Assembly: GCA_036985855.1 (NCBI GenBank)
Contig: BTQL01000001.1
Coordinates: 38,039-102,038 of the forward strand
Direction: 5' to 3'
DNA length: 64,000 nucleotides
Origin: B3-G11 sp036985855
GTDB taxonomy: Bacteria; Actinomycetota; Acidimicrobiia; Spongiisociales; UBA5794
Below, one piece after another: positions 1-8,356 of the stretch (its first letter is position 1; every line of letters starts with the position of its first letter). The position numbers were made by a program, and so were the translations under genes. Under the pieces are notes generated by a model, which saw only the letters and a program-made list of their open reading frames with translations, made no database searches and was not told where the DNA came from.

Positions 1-2378
1 ATCGGGATCGCTCCATATCGTTGACGAACCATGTGAGCCAGAGCGACACCGTCTGCCCTCGGCATCGAGAAGTCGACGACCAATGCGTCCACCGCGTTCC
101 TAGCGAGTGCAGCCAACGCGTCTGACACGCTTCCAGCGGCAAGCGTGGAGAAGCCGTGGGACGCAAGGACACCGGACACGACCTGCCGGACACCCTGGCT
201 GTCGTCGACGACGAGAACCCGATGGACCGGACCCTCCGACAGGGCTTCGGCTGAACGCATGCGGTCTGCGAGCCTGCCTGCATCCACAAGCATCACGGAT
301 TCGTCACCACCCAACAACGCAACACCGCTGACGACCGAGGCTCCGCTGAGCAGCGGTCCAAGATCCTTCGTAGCAACTTCATGCATCTCGAGCACCTCGT
401 CGACGGCAAGTGCGATCAGCCCGGTCGGGCTCTGAATCACCATGACCTGGGACGGCAGTCCCTCAACTTCGAGACCGGCGACCGAAGCAAAGGACGCGTA
501 TGGGACACTTTCGTTCTCGAACCCGATCGAGCTGCCCTTCTCCGTCACAGAAATCGAGACGTCTGGGATCGGAACGATATCGACAACAACCGAACCTGGG
601 ACACCCCACACACGATTTCCTGCGAGGAACATCTGGGCTCGTTGCAGAGCGCGGTGGGCCGGCATGGTGATTACGAAGCTCGTGCCGCGACCCTCGGCTG
701 TGTCGAGTGACATCGATCCGAAAACCTCTTCTACGATCTCGGTGACGCGTCCGAGACCCGAACCGGTTCCGGTGAATTCGGAAGAGTCCGGATTCGTGGA
801 AAAGCCATCGGCATACAGGACGGAGTGCAATTCGTCGGCGCTCGGATCGGCTCCGACAAGTTCATGTTGCACTGCTCTTTCGCGAACTGCTACCCAGTCG
901 ATGCCGGAACCATCGTCGGTAATAGCGAGCTGCAAGTGCTGGTCATCTCTGCTCGCCGACACTCTGACCATGCCAGCCGAGGACTTGCCCGATGCGATAC
1001 GGACATCGCGAGGTTCAAGACCGTGAGTGACGGCATTCACCACGAGTTGCCGTACCACCTCGCCGATACGGTCGAGGAGTTGGCGATCTATCAGTGTCTC
1101 ATCGCCCTCGATAATGAGCTCGACATCCCGATCGAGCTTTTTCGACAGATACTTGACCAGCTGAGGAAGAGTCGACGTGATATTGGAGATGGGCACCACG
1201 GTGAGGCCAAGCGCCGCGGACTCGAGCTGGACGGATGCGCGTCTCACGGATTCAAGCGATTCGAGAACACCTTCAGCAGCAGCCTTCGACGCACCCTTCG
1301 GAGCGCTCGAGAGCACCCGGGTCGCCTGCTCGACCGCGGAGTCCATATCGATCCTCACGGTCGCGACATCATTGATCATTCGGAACAGACGCCCAGCGTT
1401 CACGGGGACCGACTCCTCGGTCGCCCACGTCTCAACCGCACCAACAAGGCCCCCGAGATCGTATGTCTGATTCGTCTCTGGGTCGAGCACAGAGCGCGAT
1501 CCCTCAACGACGGTGAGGCTCGGCGGCTCGTCCAACGGGCTGACATCGACCGAGTCGGGTGCCGTTGCAGATTGGGGCACCTCAAGGTGAGCATCAGCCT
1601 CGGGTGTCGATTCAGTTGCAACGACCTCATAGGTGATCGTAGGTGTTGCAAGTTTGCCGTCCGGACCCGGCTCGAACACCAGTGGATCATCTTCGGACTG
1701 TTCATCAGGGGTTGTGCTGCTCTCCTGGGCAGTCTCAGAATCGTCTTCGTCCGATCGTTCGAATGTGATCGCAGCTACATCTGCCGATCGCTCGACGACC
1801 TCGGAGGTCTCGGGCGTGTCAGCTTCAACTACCGACTCCACCACCGGATCGAGTGTTTCGACATCGTCTGGCTCAAGGGCGACGGGCGGAGACGTCTCGT
1901 CTTCGACGACTGGCTCAGGGACCTCGACGATCGCTTCGGATTCGGATGGTCCGGCCTCGATCTGTTCTTCTTCCGTCAGAGGTTCGGGGAGCGATTTGCG
2001 TAGGACGGGATCATCGATGACTGTTCGGACGGTTTCGATCGACTCGGACACCGCCGTGGTGTCCCCCCCGAGTGCTCCAGGAATCGACTCCGCAAGCATC
2101 AGCAGTGTTCTACCGAGCATCGAGGACGGTTCAAGGTCACCCTGTTGGATGAACCGCCACACGAACTCGCAGGTCTCTCCCCCACGTGCGATCCCCTCAT
2201 ACCCCATAACACGGCCAGTCCCCTTGATGGTATGACCCTCGCGGAGCATCCGGCCTGCAAGCTCCGAGCTGATTTCACCGCTCACCATGGCCTGCGCACC
2301 TTCCGCAAGACTGAGCGACCGTTCATCAAGCTCGTCTTTGAAGAGCTGCTCGAGCTCAAGATCGTTTTGCCAGTCCAT
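1..2378 (-). CDS. CheA-type hybrid histidine kinase with C-terminal receiver (3' end outside window)
   Basis: A chemotaxis-like sensor kinase; 792 residues are visible and the gene runs off the left edge. An N-terminal Hpt domain carries the probable phospho-accepting His49 in a GHTIKGTGR context. A long acidic, Ser/Thr/Pro-rich linker covers roughly residues 115-300. The HATPase domain has an N-box (VNAVTHG, about residue 445), a G1 box (DDGSGI, about 487) and a G2 region (GTGSGLG). A CheW-like domain follows, then a receiver with VLVVDD and LVVDFSMP (phospho-acceptor Asp769). This order matches CheA-REC kinases that run chemotaxis-like or type IV pilus/regulatory pathways. No cheY, cheW or mcp gene is in view to its right, so the output is unknown. 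ATG 2378 is the start because the Hpt helix begins right after it; no clear Shine-Dalgarno is seen. Confidence 0.88.
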   Translation of the reverse strand, partial: MDWQNDLELEQLFKDELDERSLSLAEGAQAMVSGEISSELAGRMLREGHTIKGTGRVMGYEGIARGGETCEFVWRFIQQGDLEPSSMLGRTLLMLAESIPGALGGDTTAVSESIETVRTVIDDPVLRKSLPEPLTEEEQIEAGPSESEAIVEVPEPVVEDETSPPVALEPDDVETLDPVVESVVEADTPETSEVVERSADVAAITFERSDEDDSETAQESSTTPDEQSEDDPLVFEPGPDGKLATPTITYEVVATESTPEADAHLEVPQSATAPDSVDVSPLDEPPSLTVVEGSRSVLDPETNQTYDLGGLVGAVETWATEESVPVNAGRLFRMINDVATVRIDMDSAVEQATRVLSSAPKGASKAAAEGVLESLESVRRASVQLESAALGLTVVPISNITSTLPQLVKYLSKKLDRDVELIIEGDETLIDRQLLDRIGEVVRQLVVNAVTHGLEPRDVRIASGKSSAGMVRVSASRDDQHLQLAITDDGSGIDWVAVRERAVQHELVGADPSADELHSVLYADGFSTNPDSSEFTGTGSGLGRVTEIVEEVFGSMSLDTAEGRGTSFVITMPAHRALQRAQMFLAGNRVWGVPGSVVVDIVPIPDVSISVTEKGSSIGFENESVPYASFASVAGLEVEGLPSQVMVIQSPTGLIALAVDEVLEMHEVATKDLGPLLSGASVVSGVALLGGDESVMLVDAGRLADRMRSAEALSEGPVHRVLVVDDSQGVRQVVSGVLASHGFSTLAAGSVSDALAALARNAVDALVVDFSMPRADGVALAHMVRQRYGAIP

Positions 2379-2512
2379 CGCTACACCATGAAGTAGAAGG
2401 TTGTGTCCACCTATGCCCTATCGGAAGGCTCGATATGGGTCTTGAGCACTATGACTAGTTCCCTGTTCGAGCACCGGCCGAAGGAATAGTCATCAGGTGC
2501 CTGATGCCTGGC

Positions 2513-4084
2513 TCACTCCCACTCAATCGTGGCGGGAGGCTTCGAGGAGATGTCATAGGCAACACGGTTGATGCCGTCGACCTCGTTTATCACCCTAGAG
2601 GAGATCTTCGCGAGAACGTCGTACGGCAGACGCGCCCAGTCCGCGGTCATTGCATCTTCTGACGTAACGGCTCGAACGATGAGCGGGTAGGCATAAGTGC
2701 GACCATCGCCCTGTACACCAACGCTCTTGATGGCTGGGAGCACGCCGAACGTCTGCCAGATCTCACGATAGAGACCAGCTTTTCTGATCTCGTCGAGCAC
2801 GATGACATCGGCGGCTCTGAGAATATCGAGACGTTCCTTGGTGATGTCACCGATGATGCGCACAGCAAGCCCGGGGCCGGGGAATGGCTGACGCCATACG
2901 ATCTCCTCCGGAAGGCCAAGTTCCTCGCCCACGGCTCTGACCTCGTCCTTGAACAAATCGCGCAACGGCTCCACGAGTTCGAACGCCATGTCTTGTGGCA
3001 AGCCACCAACGTTGTGGTGACTCTTGATCTTTGCAGCATCCTTCGTTCCCGACTCGATCACATCGGGATAAAGCGTTCCCTGAACGAGATGGTCTGCACC
3101 TTCAATATCTGCAGCGACTTCCTCGAAAACGCGAATAAAGGTTTCGCCGATGATCTTCCGCTTCTCCTCTGGATCGGTAACTCCTTCGAGAGCGGAAAGG
3201 AATCGATCCTCGGCCTTCAGGTGGATGAGGTTCATATGGAAAGTGTTTCGGAAAGTCTCCTCGACCTGCTCACCCTCACCGAGGCGCATCAAACCATGAT
3301 CTACAAAGACACAAACCAGCTGATCGCCGATCGCCTTGTGCACCAGAGCGGCCGCGACGGACGAGTCGACACCACCAGAAAGGCCACAGATAGCAACACC
3401 TTCACCAACAGATTCACGGATCGCATCGACTGATTGCTCGATGATCCCCACACGGGTCCACGTCGGCCTTGCGCCACATGCTTCCCAGAGAAAGTGTTCG
3501 AGTATCCGCTGGCCGTGCTCGGTATGTCTCACCTCCGGATGGAACTGGAGGCCGTAGAAACGACGATCCGGGTCCTCCATTGCGGCAACCGGTGCATCAG
3601 GCGTCGAAGCTGTCACTACGAACCCGTCCGGGGCGTCAGATACCGCGTCGTTGTGGCTCATCCAGACCTGCTGGGTCTCCGGCTGGTCACCGAAAAGCAG
3701 CGATCCTCCCGTCACCGTGAGTTCGGCAGGCCCGAATTCAGAGGTCCCTGTGGATGCCACGGCGCCACCCAGCGTCTGAGCCATCACCTGGTGCCCGTAG
3801 CAGATTCCAAGAACAGGGATTCCAAGCCCGAAGACCTCCGGATCGATTCCGTAAGCATCCTCTGCATACACGGACGAGGGTCCACCTGAGAGGACTATTC
3901 CGATGGGATCCTTTTCCATGATCTCGTTGGCAGTGATGTCCCTTGGAACGATCTCCGAGAACACGCGAGCTTCCCGTATCCGCCGAGCGATCAGCTGTGC
4001 GTACTGTGCGCCGAAGTCGACAACAAGGACACGGTCGAAGTCTCCCTGTGATGCATGGCCCGATACCTTTGGGCCCACCATCAA
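2513..4084 (-). CDS. guaA: GMP synthase (glutamine-hydrolysing)
   Basis: Converts XMP, ATP and glutamine to GMP, the last step of guanine nucleotide synthesis. The 523 residues hold a class I glutaminase domain with nucleophile Cys95 in GICYGHQ and a FHPEV histidine motif, an ATP-pyrophosphatase domain with P-loop GLSGGVDSS, and the conserved C-terminal dimerisation domain ending in ATIEWE. Length is normal for the family. It overlaps the upstream IMP dehydrogenase-like gene by 4 bp (ATGA), so the two guanine-pathway enzymes are probably translationally coupled. The ATG at 4084 gives about 14 residues more than the conserved core needs, but the overlap supports it. Confidence 0.97.
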   Translation of the reverse strand: MMVGPKVSGHASQGDFDRVLVVDFGAQYAQLIARRIREARVFSEIVPRDITANEIMEKDPIGIVLSGGPSSVYAEDAYGIDPEVFGLGIPVLGICYGHQVMAQTLGGAVASTGTSEFGPAELTVTGGSLLFGDQPETQQVWMSHNDAVSDAPDGFVVTASTPDAPVAAMEDPDRRFYGLQFHPEVRHTEHGQRILEHFLWEACGARPTWTRVGIIEQSVDAIRESVGEGVAICGLSGGVDSSVAAALVHKAIGDQLVCVFVDHGLMRLGEGEQVEETFRNTFHMNLIHLKAEDRFLSALEGVTDPEEKRKIIGETFIRVFEEVAADIEGADHLVQGTLYPDVIESGTKDAAKIKSHHNVGGLPQDMAFELVEPLRDLFKDEVRAVGEELGLPEEIVWRQPFPGPGLAVRIIGDITKERLDILRAADVIVLDEIRKAGLYREIWQTFGVLPAIKSVGVQGDGRTYAYPLIVRAVTSEDAMTADWARLPYDVLAKISSRVINEVDGINRVAYDISSKPPATIEWE

Positions 4085-5238
4085 CCCATCCCCACACCCT
4101 GGGAACGCTGGAGTTGCTTGCCCTCGGTCTGGAGTGCAGGAGCAACCATGACCTCTGCCTTCTGGAATTCCTTGACCGTTGCGAAGCCGGTGGTTGCCAT
4201 CGATCCGCGCAAGCCACCGAAGAGGTTGCGCCTCCCATCGTTCTCATGAGCTGGTCCGACGAGGATCTCCTCGATCGTGCCGAGCGTTCCCGTCCGGACA
4301 CGGGACCCTCGTGGAAGTGTCGGATGGAAGGTCGCCATGCCCCAGTGGTAACCCTTCGATGGGGACTCCGCTGCTGCGGCCATCGGTGAACCGATCATCA
4401 CAGCATCTGCGCCAACCGCTATGGCCTTGGAGACGTCGCCGCCTGTGCGCATGCCACCGTCCGCAATGACGTGGACGTAACGGCCGGTCTCCTCGAGATA
4501 GGCAGACCGCGCCGCCGCCGCGTCGGCGATCGCAGTTGCCTGGGGAACACCGATGCCGAGCACACCTCGGGTAGTGCACGCGGCCCCCGGGCCGACGCCG
4601 ACGAGGACACCAACCGCACCTGTCCTCATCAGATGCAGGGCTCCCGAGTAGGAAGCGGTGCCACCGATGATGATGGGCATCTCGACCTCGCGGATGAACG
4701 AGTTGAGGTCGAGCGGTTCCTCGCGGGACGACACATGCTCGGCAGACACCACAGTGCCTTGTATAACGAGCACGTCAAGGCCACCGGCCTTTGCGTAGTC
4801 GACGTACCTCGAGACAGTGGGCGGAGTGAGACTGCCACACGCAACGACGCCACCATCTTTGATCTCCCTGACACGCTGAGTGATGAGATCCGGGTTGACC
4901 GGGGCGTTGTAGAGCTCCTGCATGCGCCGGGTGGCATTCCGATCGTCGAGCGACGCTATCTCGTCATAGACAGGCATCGGATCCTCGTATCGAGTCCAGA
5001 GACCTTCGAGGTTGAGCGTCGCAAGACCACCGAGCCGACCGATCTCAATCGCGGTCTGCGGTGTGACGGCGGAGTCCATCCCCGACGCCATCATCGGTAT
5101 GTCGAAAGTGAACGCGTCGAGTTCCCACGAGAGATCGACGTCTTCGGGATCTCTGGTCCGCCGCGTTGGGACGATCGCAATGTCGTCGAATCCCCAGGCT
5201 CGACGACCTGACTTCCCCTTGCCGATCTCGATTTCCAA
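4081..5238 (-). CDS. guaB3: IMP dehydrogenase family protein, GuaB3 type
   Basis: A 385-residue TIM-barrel protein of the IMPDH/GMP reductase superfamily without CBS domains. This is the GuaB3 form found in actinobacteria and cyanobacteria. The catalytic loop Cys221 lies in GPGAACTTRG, matching the IMPDH Cys loop, and the phosphate-binding IADGGMRTGGD motif is present. The likely reaction is NAD-dependent oxidation of IMP to XMP, feeding GuaA directly downstream; GuaB3 of a cyanobacterium has been shown to be an IMPDH. GMP reductase activity cannot be excluded from sequence. The gene opens the guaB3-guaA pair, and a 94-bp gap to trpS provides room for a promoter. Confidence 0.9.
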   Translation of the reverse strand: MEIEIGKGKSGRRAWGFDDIAIVPTRRTRDPEDVDLSWELDAFTFDIPMMASGMDSAVTPQTAIEIGRLGGLATLNLEGLWTRYEDPMPVYDEIASLDDRNATRRMQELYNAPVNPDLITQRVREIKDGGVVACGSLTPPTVSRYVDYAKAGGLDVLVIQGTVVSAEHVSSREEPLDLNSFIREVEMPIIIGGTASYSGALHLMRTGAVGVLVGVGPGAACTTRGVLGIGVPQATAIADAAAARSAYLEETGRYVHVIADGGMRTGGDVSKAIAVGADAVMIGSPMAAAAESPSKGYHWGMATFHPTLPRGSRVRTGTLGTIEEILVGPAHENDGRRNLFGGLRGSMATTGFATVKEFQKAEVMVAPALQTEGKQLQRSQGVGMG

Positions 5239-5272
5239 GACAAACCTCCACTAGGCGCCAGCGATGACCCGA

Positions 5273-5331
5273 GAGTAGTGGGTAGACGGAAGCCAGTAGG
5301 CAGCACCGTCTAGGGCCTACTGTCTGCTGGG
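5273..5331. repeat. Intergenic cluster of GTAGACGG-type words
   Basis: In the gap between guaB3 and trpS the sequence holds GGTAGACGG, CAGTAGGCAG, ACCGTCTAGG and CCTACTGTCTG, which are related words on both strands. The same vocabulary appears in at least six other gaps in this window. Function unknown; it may be an old, decayed intergenic repeat family. Confidence 0.4.
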
Positions 5332-5332
5332 A

Positions 5333-6316
5333 TCAGAATCCTCTCATACCAGTCGCTTCGCGAACCTCGCTCATGTATCCCTCGGCCATCTCGTTGGCTC
5401 TGATCCCGCTCGAATGTAATACGGCGCGGACATCGCCGTCCTTCAAAGCCTCGAAGCGCTTCTTGATGGGGCCGACCTCGGCGATCACGGCGTCGGCAAC
5501 GGCATCCTTGAAGGCGCCATACCCGCCGGATCTGTACTGGTCGACGATGGAATCGATCGAATCACCCGTGCAGGCGGACATGATCTCGAGCAGGTTCGAG
5601 ATCCCAGGTTTGGCATCAGTGTCGTACCGCACTTCCGGATCGCTATCCGTCACAGCGGAACGAATGCGCTTTCGGATCACATCGGGATCATCGAGCAGTG
5701 ATACGCGACTCTTGATCTGAGGATCGGACTTCGACATCTTCTTGCTGGGATCGGCAAAGGACATCACTCGTGCCGATGTCTCGGGGATGTATCCCTCCGG
5801 AATCGGAAAGACATCACCGAACTTGTTGTTGAAGCGCTCGGCGAGATCACGAGTTACCTCGATGTGCTGGCGCTGATCGTCACCAACCGGTACAAGATTC
5901 GCATGATGAAGAAGGATGTCTGCCGCCATCAGAACCGGATACGAATAGAGACCGAGATTGGAGGCTGCACCGGCGGCTGTCTTTTCCTTGAACTGGGTCA
6001 TGCGGTTCAGCACGCCCATCGGCATGATCGTTGCAAGGATCCACGCAAGTTCTGAATGGCCTGGGACCTGGCTCTGGGTATAGAGCAGTGATCGATCTGG
6101 ATCGACACCAAGGGCCAGAAGCACCTTGGCAGTTTCGATCCGTGAGTTCTCCAGCTCGTCACGGTCATAGTCGACAGTCATCGCGTGCAGGTCGACGATG
6201 CAGTAGATGGTGTCAAATGCATCCTGGAGCTGCACCCAATTCCGGAAAGCGCCGAGGTAACCGCCGAGATGCATGTTGCCTGTTGGCTGGACGCCTGAGA
6301 AGATCCGCTGTTGCAT
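5333..6316 (-). CDS. trpS: Tryptophanyl-tRNA synthetase
   Basis: Charges tRNA-Trp. The 327-residue protein is a normal bacterial class Ic synthetase. The HIGH-like signature is NMHLGGYLG near the N-terminus, and the KMSKS loop is KKMSKSDPQ around residue 196. The conserved GVQPTGN start fixes ATG 6316. It is divergent from cimA; the space between them contains the cimA promoter and attenuator. Confidence 0.97.
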   Translation of the reverse strand: MQQRIFSGVQPTGNMHLGGYLGAFRNWVQLQDAFDTIYCIVDLHAMTVDYDRDELENSRIETAKVLLALGVDPDRSLLYTQSQVPGHSELAWILATIMPMGVLNRMTQFKEKTAAGAASNLGLYSYPVLMAADILLHHANLVPVGDDQRQHIEVTRDLAERFNNKFGDVFPIPEGYIPETSARVMSFADPSKKMSKSDPQIKSRVSLLDDPDVIRKRIRSAVTDSDPEVRYDTDAKPGISNLLEIMSACTGDSIDSIVDQYRSGGYGAFKDAVADAVIAEVGPIKKRFEALKDGDVRAVLHSSGIRANEMAEGYMSEVREATGMRGF

Positions 6317-6415
6317 GCGGCGAGCATACCGGGGTCCTTCCTGCAGAATCTGTTCTCTGGGCTCACAACCGGACCCACTCCGGTCCTGAACCCTGGGTTT
6401 GGCTGGGGAGTGGTC

Positions 6416-6444
6416 TTGACGTTTCGGAGTGGGGGGGGCATACT
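6416..6444 (+). promoter_or_regulatory. Sigma70-type promoter of the cimA leader
   Basis: TTGACG at 6416-6421 and CATACT at 6439-6444 are separated by exactly 17 bp. A start point 6-8 bases downstream (about 6451) would place the leader-peptide ATG at 6454 within a few bases of the 5' end, so the leader mRNA would be essentially leaderless. Confidence 0.72.
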
Positions 6445-6453
6445 CGCCATGAA

Positions 6454-6489
6454 ATGCAAACCACAGCTACCACGATCATTATCACCTAG
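6454..6489 (+). CDS. Thr/Ile-rich attenuator leader peptide of cimA
   Basis: An 11-codon reading frame encoding MQTTATTIIIT and a TAG stop. Five of its residues are Thr and three are Ile in a row. Citramalate synthase starts a route to isoleucine, and threonine is the alternative precursor, so these are the residues expected in a ribosome-stalling sensor for this pathway. The frame starts just after the predicted transcription start and ends at the foot of the first hairpin (6488-6514), the geometry of classical amino-acid attenuators. It is too short to be found by ordinary gene calling. Confidence 0.75.
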   Translation: MQTTATTIIIT

Positions 6490-6514
6490 CGCACACGTCA
6501 CACACGTGTGCGCT
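6488..6514 (+). promoter_or_regulatory. Leader hairpin after the cimA leader peptide
   Basis: A perfect 11-bp stem, AGCGCACACGT (6488-6498) with ACGTGTGCGCT (6504-6514), and a 5-nt loop. Its 5' arm overlaps the leader peptide stop codon, so a ribosome on the leader would affect its folding. Probable pause or anti-terminator-competing stem. Confidence 0.65.
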
Positions 6515-6517
6515 GCC

Positions 6518-6548
6518 GAACCCTCCGCAAGTCGGAGGGTTCTCTCAT
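6518..6548 (+). terminator. Attenuator terminator upstream of cimA
   Basis: A perfect 10-bp GC-rich stem, GAACCCTCCG (6518-6527) with CGGAGGGTTC (6533-6542), a 5-nt loop and the pyrimidine-rich tail TCTCATT. It lies between the leader peptide and the cimA ribosome-binding site (GGAG at 6550-6553). The T-tract is weak, as is common in actinobacteria, so termination strength is uncertain. Confidence 0.65.
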
Positions 6549-6559
6549 TGGAGTGGACC

Positions 6560-8149
6560 ATGAAAAGGACCGTTGAAATCTATGACACCACGCTGCGGGA
6601 CGGCACCCAGCAGGAGGGGATCTCGCTGACCGTGAGGGACAAGCTCACAATCTGCGGCCTACTCGACGAGCTTGGAGTCACCTACATCGAGGGTGGCTGG
6701 CCGGGAGCCAACCCGAAAGAGGACGAGTTCTTCAAACGAGTGAAGACGGAGCTCGTTCTCGACACAGCCAAGTTGGTCGCGTTCGGCGCAACCCGAAAGG
6801 CCGGAGTCAAGCCAGAAGACGATTCGCAGGTTCAGAAGCTTCTCGAAGCCGAGACGGGCACCGTGTGCCTCGTCGGCAAGACGTGGGATTATCACGTGGA
6901 GCATGCTCTGCGAACGACACCTGAAGAGGCGATAGCGATGGTTGGCGACACCGTTGCCTATTTCAGAGGTCGGGGCAGGGACGTATTTTTCGATGCTGAG
7001 CATTTCTTCGACGGCTACCGATCCGACCCGGAGTTTGCAGTGGCAGCGCTCCAGGCTGCCCACGACGCCGGTGCTTCAAGACTCGTGATGTGCGACACCA
7101 ACGGTGGATTCCTCAGCCACGAAGTCGAACGGATCATCGGTGAAGTCACGGAAAAGGTGCCGGACGGTACGTTCGGTTGCCACTTCCACAATGACTCCGG
7201 CCTGGCAGTTGGCAACTCGCTCACAGCAGTCCAGGGCGGTGTCTACCAGGTGCAGGGTTGCATCAATGGTTATGGGGAACGGACGGGCAACGCAGACCTC
7301 TGTTCCGTAATCCCGAACCTGTCCCTCAAGATGGATATCGAAACGATCCCGCAGGATCGTATCGATCGACTCACGAACGTGTCCCACCACATTGCCGAGG
7401 TCGTGAACCTCACACTCGACCCTCATCTCCCGTACGTCGGAGTATCAGCGTTCACTCACAAAGCCGGCCTGCACACGTCGGCCCTGGCGAGACGCTCCGA
7501 TGCCTATGAACATCTCAGCCCGTCCGAGATCGGCAATACGACCCGCGTGGTGGTCTCTGAGCTCGCCGGACGGTCGACTGTCCTAGCGAGAGCGGAGGCG
7601 TCCGGCTTCACGCTGACAGCAGACGAAGCACAGGCGGTCGTTGATGAGATCAAGAAGCGGGAGCACATGGGCTACCTGTACGAAGCCGCAGGAGGATCAT
7701 TCGAGCTGCTTGCCCGCGAGGTCACAGGGTGGAACCAGAGTTTCTTCGATCTCGAGTCGTACAGAGTCTTCGTAGAAAACCGTGGAGGCGAGGTCATCGC
7801 TGAAGCCACGGTCAAGGTCGTTGTTGATGGCGAACGAATCGTTTCAACAAGTGAGGGAGACGGTCCTGTGGCAGCCATGGACGGTGCGCTGCGCGCAGCC
7901 CTCCGCGACTCGTACCCGGAGGTCGATCAGATCAAGCTCACTGATTACCGCGTTCGTGACCTTGACAGCTCAGACGGCACGAACGCCAGGGTACGCGTCC
8001 TGACGGAGCACTCGAGTGTTGGATCCACCTGGGGATCGGTCGGGGTGCACACCAACATCATCGATGCATCCTGGACAGCCGTTGCCGACGGCATCGTGGT
8101 CGGCCTGCTCAGGAATCAGGGTGGAACGCAGGCGACGAACGACGAGTGA
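6560..8149 (+). CDS. cimA: (R)-citramalate synthase
   Basis: Condenses pyruvate and acetyl-CoA to citramalate, the entry to isoleucine through 2-oxobutyrate without threonine. At 529 residues it has the DRE-TIM lyase start YDTTLRDGTQQEG, the metal-binding HFHND motif, a TNGG segment, and a C-terminal LeuA-type regulatory domain where isoleucine feedback normally acts. It has the length of the CimA/TIGR00977 family, not of the shorter 2-isopropylmalate synthases. ATG 6560 is preferred over in-frame codons further upstream because GGAG lies 6 nt before it and the conserved protein starts there. An attenuator with a Thr/Ile leader peptide precedes it. ilvA elsewhere in this window shows that the threonine route is also encoded. 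Confidence 0.93.
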   Translation: MKRTVEIYDTTLRDGTQQEGISLTVRDKLTICGLLDELGVTYIEGGWPGANPKEDEFFKRVKTELVLDTAKLVAFGATRKAGVKPEDDSQVQKLLEAETGTVCLVGKTWDYHVEHALRTTPEEAIAMVGDTVAYFRGRGRDVFFDAEHFFDGYRSDPEFAVAALQAAHDAGASRLVMCDTNGGFLSHEVERIIGEVTEKVPDGTFGCHFHNDSGLAVGNSLTAVQGGVYQVQGCINGYGERTGNADLCSVIPNLSLKMDIETIPQDRIDRLTNVSHHIAEVVNLTLDPHLPYVGVSAFTHKAGLHTSALARRSDAYEHLSPSEIGNTTRVVVSELAGRSTVLARAEASGFTLTADEAQAVVDEIKKREHMGYLYEAAGGSFELLAREVTGWNQSFFDLESYRVFVENRGGEVIAEATVKVVVDGERIVSTSEGDGPVAAMDGALRAALRDSYPEVDQIKLTDYRVRDLDSSDGTNARVRVLTEHSSVGSTWGSVGVHTNIIDASWTAVADGIVVGLLRNQGGTQATNDE

Positions 8150-8356
8150 TGAGTGCCCTGCCTACCGTTCGAGTCCGAAACCTTCATCCTTCCAACCCTC
8201 GATGGCTTCGTGAGTGTCCCGGCAACCGGCTCGAAAGGCAGCAAGCTTGCGAAATGCTCCACCGCTTTTCGAGATGGAAGGCGTTGGCTCAGCACATCAG
8301 CGGTGTCTCTTCTTGTCTACTGTTAGCCCACGACCGTCTACGCACGGAGGAGCCGC
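8150..8356. other. Gap between cimA and the S9 peptidase
   Basis: 207 bp without a supported gene. It holds CTACCGT at 8162-8168, then TCTACTGTTAG and ACCGTCTACG near 8316-8342 (the recurring intergenic words), and GGAGGA at 8346-8351 as the ribosome-binding site of the next gene. A GTTCGAGTCC string near 8167 resembles a tRNA T-loop but no tRNA can be folded around it. Confidence 0.5.

Noticed and set aside
825..2003. 392-codon plus-strand open frame opposite the CheA-like kinase
   Set aside because: It has no recognisable domain and lies wholly opposite a kinase with all motifs intact; an effect of GC-rich third positions.
8160..8230. tRNA-like T-loop string GTTCGAGTCC
   Set aside because: No acceptor, D or anticodon stems can be paired around it and no CCA-type end follows.
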